The notes below the pieces were generated by a model that saw only the letters and a list, made by a program, of their open reading frames with translations, was not told the origin of the DNA and did not search any database. From NCBI GenBank assembly GCA_019321725.1, contig CM033115.1, forward strand, positions 17,246,673-17,310,672: 64,000 bases of DNA. The letters run 5' to 3'. This stretch comes from Paulownia fortunei. Taxonomy: Eukaryota; Streptophyta; Magnoliopsida; Lamiales; Paulowniaceae. The translations under genes were made by a program, and so were the position numbers. Of this stretch, positions 60,668-64,000 are shown piece after piece. Positions within the stretch are counted from its first letter, which is position 1. Every line of letters begins with the position of its first letter.

Positions 60668-62963
60668 ATGGCCAAGTCCAAGTGCTTCAGCTTCATAGCA
60701 TCAAGAAACCGGTGCCTAAGATCCACTTTCACTAGTTCGGGCCTCCGACCTTTCTCCACGGACCTCGGTGATGGCACTGTCATGCACTGTTGGGTGCCCA
60801 AGACCCGCAACCCGACCCGACCAAACGTCGTCCTCATCCACGGGTTCGGGGCCAACGCGCTGTGGCAATTCTGCGACACGGTCCCATTCTTGGCGCCCCA
60901 TTTCAACGTCTACGTGCCGGACCTCCTGTTTTTCGGGAACTCGGTCTCGACCCGGACGGAGCGGAGCGAGTCTTTCCAGGCCCAGTGCGTGAAACGGGTC
61001 ATGGAGGCGAACTCGGTAGCGAAGATGGCGGTGGTGGGGCTGAGCTACGGCGGGTTCGTGGCGTACAGCATGGCGGCGCAGTTCGAAGAGTGCGTGGAGA
61101 GGGTGGTGATTTGCTGTGCCGGGGTGTGCTTGGAGGAGAAAGATTTGAAGGAGAGGTTGTTCCCGGTGGTGGACGTGGAGGAGGCCGCCGCCATTCTCCT
61201 GCCGCAGACGGCAGAGAAGATGAGGGAGCTGATGGGGTATACTTTCGTGAAGCCGCCCAGGGGGCTGCCCTCTTGTTTGCTGGAGGACTTCATTGATGTA
61301 AGTCTCCACTTTTTATTTATTTATGCTCTTTAGCCATTTTTATCAGAAATCTCAAGGGTCTTTTAGGAATTATCGGAACATGATCATGTCTACTCTGGTC
61401 TAGTTTTACATGTCTTAATTTAAACGAGATTTTGATTTAAACTATTTTATTTTATTTTATGAAGCAATTGATACATTATTAGATTAGATATCAATTAACT
61501 TATAGTTAATTAATAATTTACAAGTAATAACTATTAACTACCAAATTACTATAAAAATAAAATATTGTTCAATTCAAACCCGTGACCTCAAATTCTTGGA
61601 GTCGTAGCTTTATTTAAACCATATTTCACAATCCTGATTTGGTTGAGTTGATTCATAAGCCAGTTAATTGTGGGAAGAAAAAGGTTTAAACTACTTCTTT
61701 ATTGATTTCACAACTATAAAGTTTTACAGTTCATTAAGTAAATTTATATAACTATTTAACTGTAATTTATATTTTTTATCATGATAGCAAAATAAAATTG
61801 TACAATTAGTTTTACTTCCAGCCTGAAACTATATTCAGATCAAAGACAGAAGCAGACTGGATAGATTTGGATATATTTCCAAACAACAATATACCAACTT
61901 AAGATTATTCCTGTATCTTGAACAAGGAGTTAAAACACTACCTAAGCCATAATTCTTAATTATTTCACCTATTTTTAGCAAGCATTGATTGGATGAACAT
62001 GGTCTTACAAAAACAAACAATGTTTTGTTTATACAATGATAGTGTATGAAACAAATTATTCAATAGAAATGGGAAAGCTTGTGATCCCAATAATCTCCCA
62101 GCTCCCTCCTCAAATTATGATCGCGGGATGTTCGTAGTAACCAAAATGAATCATGGAACTAGTTAGGTTTGATGAACATGTGATTTCTTTTAAACCAGTC
62201 AGTAAAGCAAATCTAGTCATGGGCAGGAAATGTGTAATGAATATGTCGAGGAGAAGAAAGAGCTGCTTCGTGCCATTGCAAAAGACAGAAAGCTTTCAGA
62301 CCTTCCCAAGATCTCTCAGGTATAACTCCTGCCCCCCAATGAGTTTCTTGAACATTTCGATATTATGCTGCAAACACTAAGTATCGACAAAATTCTATGC
62401 AACATCTTGTCCAATAGTTTTGGTCGTTCAAATCCATATTTTTTAACATAGATGTTCATGGAACCTACACACAGGGTGCCTCTCTCTGAGAGAGATGAAC
62501 ACAACGACCATTGGACATGGTGTTCCAGAGAATTAGTAGCATACTTAACACAGTGGCTTGAGTCGACCCAAATGGCACAATTGGCTAATATCGATACCTA
62601 TCCTTAATCAAATGTTAGTGAAAATGGATTTTTTTTTTTTTGTGATTGCAGCCAACTTTAATAGTGTGGGGAGACCAAGATCGGATATTTCCTGTCGAAC
62701 TTGCTAACAGATTGAAAAGGTAGATTTGACGGTTTTTAATCCGAGACCTTAGTTTAGCTCAATTCAACCAATTATTTTGTATAACCATGGTGAATGAATG
62801 GGATGCTCTTGTTTTTTGCAGGCATTTAGGAGAGAATGCTGAACTAGTAGTGATCAAGAACACAGGCCATGGTTTCATTCATGAGAAACCTAAGGAGTTC
62901 CACAGGCACTTGAAAACCTTCCTCTCTAAAACCCATATCACTAATCATCAGAATCACAAATGA
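60668..62963 (+). CDS. Alpha/beta hydrolase-fold protein
   Basis: Four exons (60668-61297, 62227-62319, 62652-62719 and 62822-62963) with GT-AG introns and matching phases encode 310 residues. The oxyanion motif HGFGANALWQ starts at 58. The nucleophile elbow GLSYGGF places the catalytic Ser at 126. WGDQDRIFP supplies Asp (probably 251), and NTGHGF supplies His280. The triad is complete, so the enzyme should be an active serine hydrolase, with an ester or acyl lipid as the likely class of substrate. The specific substrate is unknown. Similar plant proteins are annotated simply as alpha/beta-hydrolases or monoacylglycerol-lipase-like. The N-terminus is basic and serine-rich (SRNRCLRSTFTSSG) and could be a weak organelle signal. 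Exon 1 is far richer in G and C than its surroundings. The 5' leader contains an out-of-frame upstream ATG at 60535. Confidence 0.93.
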
Positions 62964-64000
62964 GTTACTAGTTTAATGAGCATCGGTCTTTGACCTTGAC
63001 TCTTCAACCAAAATAGAATTATGGCTACTGAAATTTTTTCCTGAACTTCCTTAATAACAGAGGTGTAAGGTTTCTTGGGCATTGATGTAGAACATTTTTG
63101 CACCAAACATAAACAAGGGTGCCTGAGTTGATTGTTGTTTTAATTATTGACTTATATAGGTGCTGCTTATTCATGAATTTCATAATGGGCATTATTTGTT
63201 AATATTAAATCACATGGATTTTTCCCTTGGTGGTCACCATAAAGATAAGACACAAAGGCCCCTTTTGGCACATCACTCAATTCTCATTCTGAGGGAAGGT
63301 CTTCGAATTCTAGCAGTCTCTTTCATTCAATTGTTTCTCTGCACACATGGAAGGCATGGAAAAATATGCACTATTGTTAGGTTCCATCAGGAAAGTTCTT
63401 ACTTACAGTGTCTTATACTTGATATTTTCACATCCTGCATCATGAGTGGGATTCACATTGTGTTTGGTGTGGAACCACCTGGTATAAACAAGTGTATTTT
63501 GTTCAATCAAGTGAAAATACCAATGTACTCAAACGCAATAAATCCGAATTTTATTATTTTAGCTAAAATTTTAAACTTCTCATGTAGTTAGTTATTTACT
63601 GTCACAAGAAAACTATTTTGGGATCTAATTAAAGTAAGATGAACATTAAGTTTTTACTAAAGCTTATTGAGATAACAAAGTATATATATATCATTGTAAA
63701 AAAATTATGGGAATCACTTTCATATCTTTCATGTTATTGTTACTTAAAAAAAGGCTTCAAATTTAGGTAAACAATTATGACTATGAATAAAATTGAAATT
63801 CATTTATTTTCATAAGCATAAATTTTTATTTCATATACTTAGTCTCTTCGTACACAATTTATTTTATAATAAAAAAAATTAATGATAAAGAGTTAACTGC
63901 TCGAAACTTGTAAATGTGAATTGAATTTGAACCGAGCCAACAGGATAAATTGTTAGTTGAATGTTAGGGTATGACGTCAACTCAATGGTAATTGAGCTTA
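62964..64000. other. 3' flank of the hydrolase gene
   Basis: The first few hundred bases are probably 3'-UTR. From 63160 to 63591 one plus frame stays open for 143 codons without an ATG start or any recognised motif, so I do not call a gene. The rest is AT-rich. The final 30 bases (aactcaatggtaattgagctta) resemble the head of a tRNA-like repeat that runs off the window. Confidence 0.4.

Noticed and set aside
60716..61309. 197-codon frame antisense to the hydrolase, plus two other plus-strand frames
   Set aside because: They are by-products of the GC-rich first exon; only the frame with HGFG, GLSYGG and matching downstream exons is real.
61560..61620. tRNA-like B-box phrase on the minus strand (ggtcacgggtttgaat)
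   Set aside because: No A box at proper spacing and no cloverleaf; at most a decayed repeat.
1..64000. CRISPR arrays, operons, phage or bacterial systems
   Set aside because: None present; gene structure and repeats are those of a plant nuclear genome.

Overview
The window is nuclear DNA from a flowering plant, most likely a eudicot. Genes are split by GT-AG introns, their products match plant-specific families, and they sit in AT-rich DNA full of short transposon relics. I cannot name the species.

Seven protein-coding genes can be reconstructed exon by exon. In order they are: an SC35-type SR splicing factor (minus, 4599-6851); a CFL1-like WW-domain regulator (plus, 18977-19712); a BRITTLE1-like mitochondrial adenine nucleotide carrier with an apparent 1-base frameshift (minus, 21511-26677); a DTM1-like small ER membrane protein (minus, 29367-31522); a NudC-domain (NUDCD2-type) co-chaperone (minus, 34927-39099); the blue-light receptor cryptochrome 1 (plus, 46018-50863); and an alpha/beta hydrolase (plus, 60668-62963). 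All but the carrier translate without interruption across their junctions, and exon phases agree throughout.

The spaces between genes hold many repeats: two related long-terminal-inverted-repeat elements (11.5-12.6 kb and 55.7-57.0 kb), fold-back elements (7.5-8.7 kb and 42.0-44.1 kb), a Tourist-like MITE pair (inside a carrier intron and at 41.1 kb), a tRNA-derived SINE with an internal 152-bp duplication and target-site duplications (44.2-44.7 kb), and pairs of dispersed repeats shared between the two ends of the window.

The genes do not form a pathway or operon; they are ordinary independent nuclear genes. I see no evidence of a new multi-gene system. The points most worth checking are the carrier frameshift, the duplicated SINE, the 2.1-kb fold-back element with a decayed reading frame in its loop, and a splice donor that overlaps the CRY1 stop codon.
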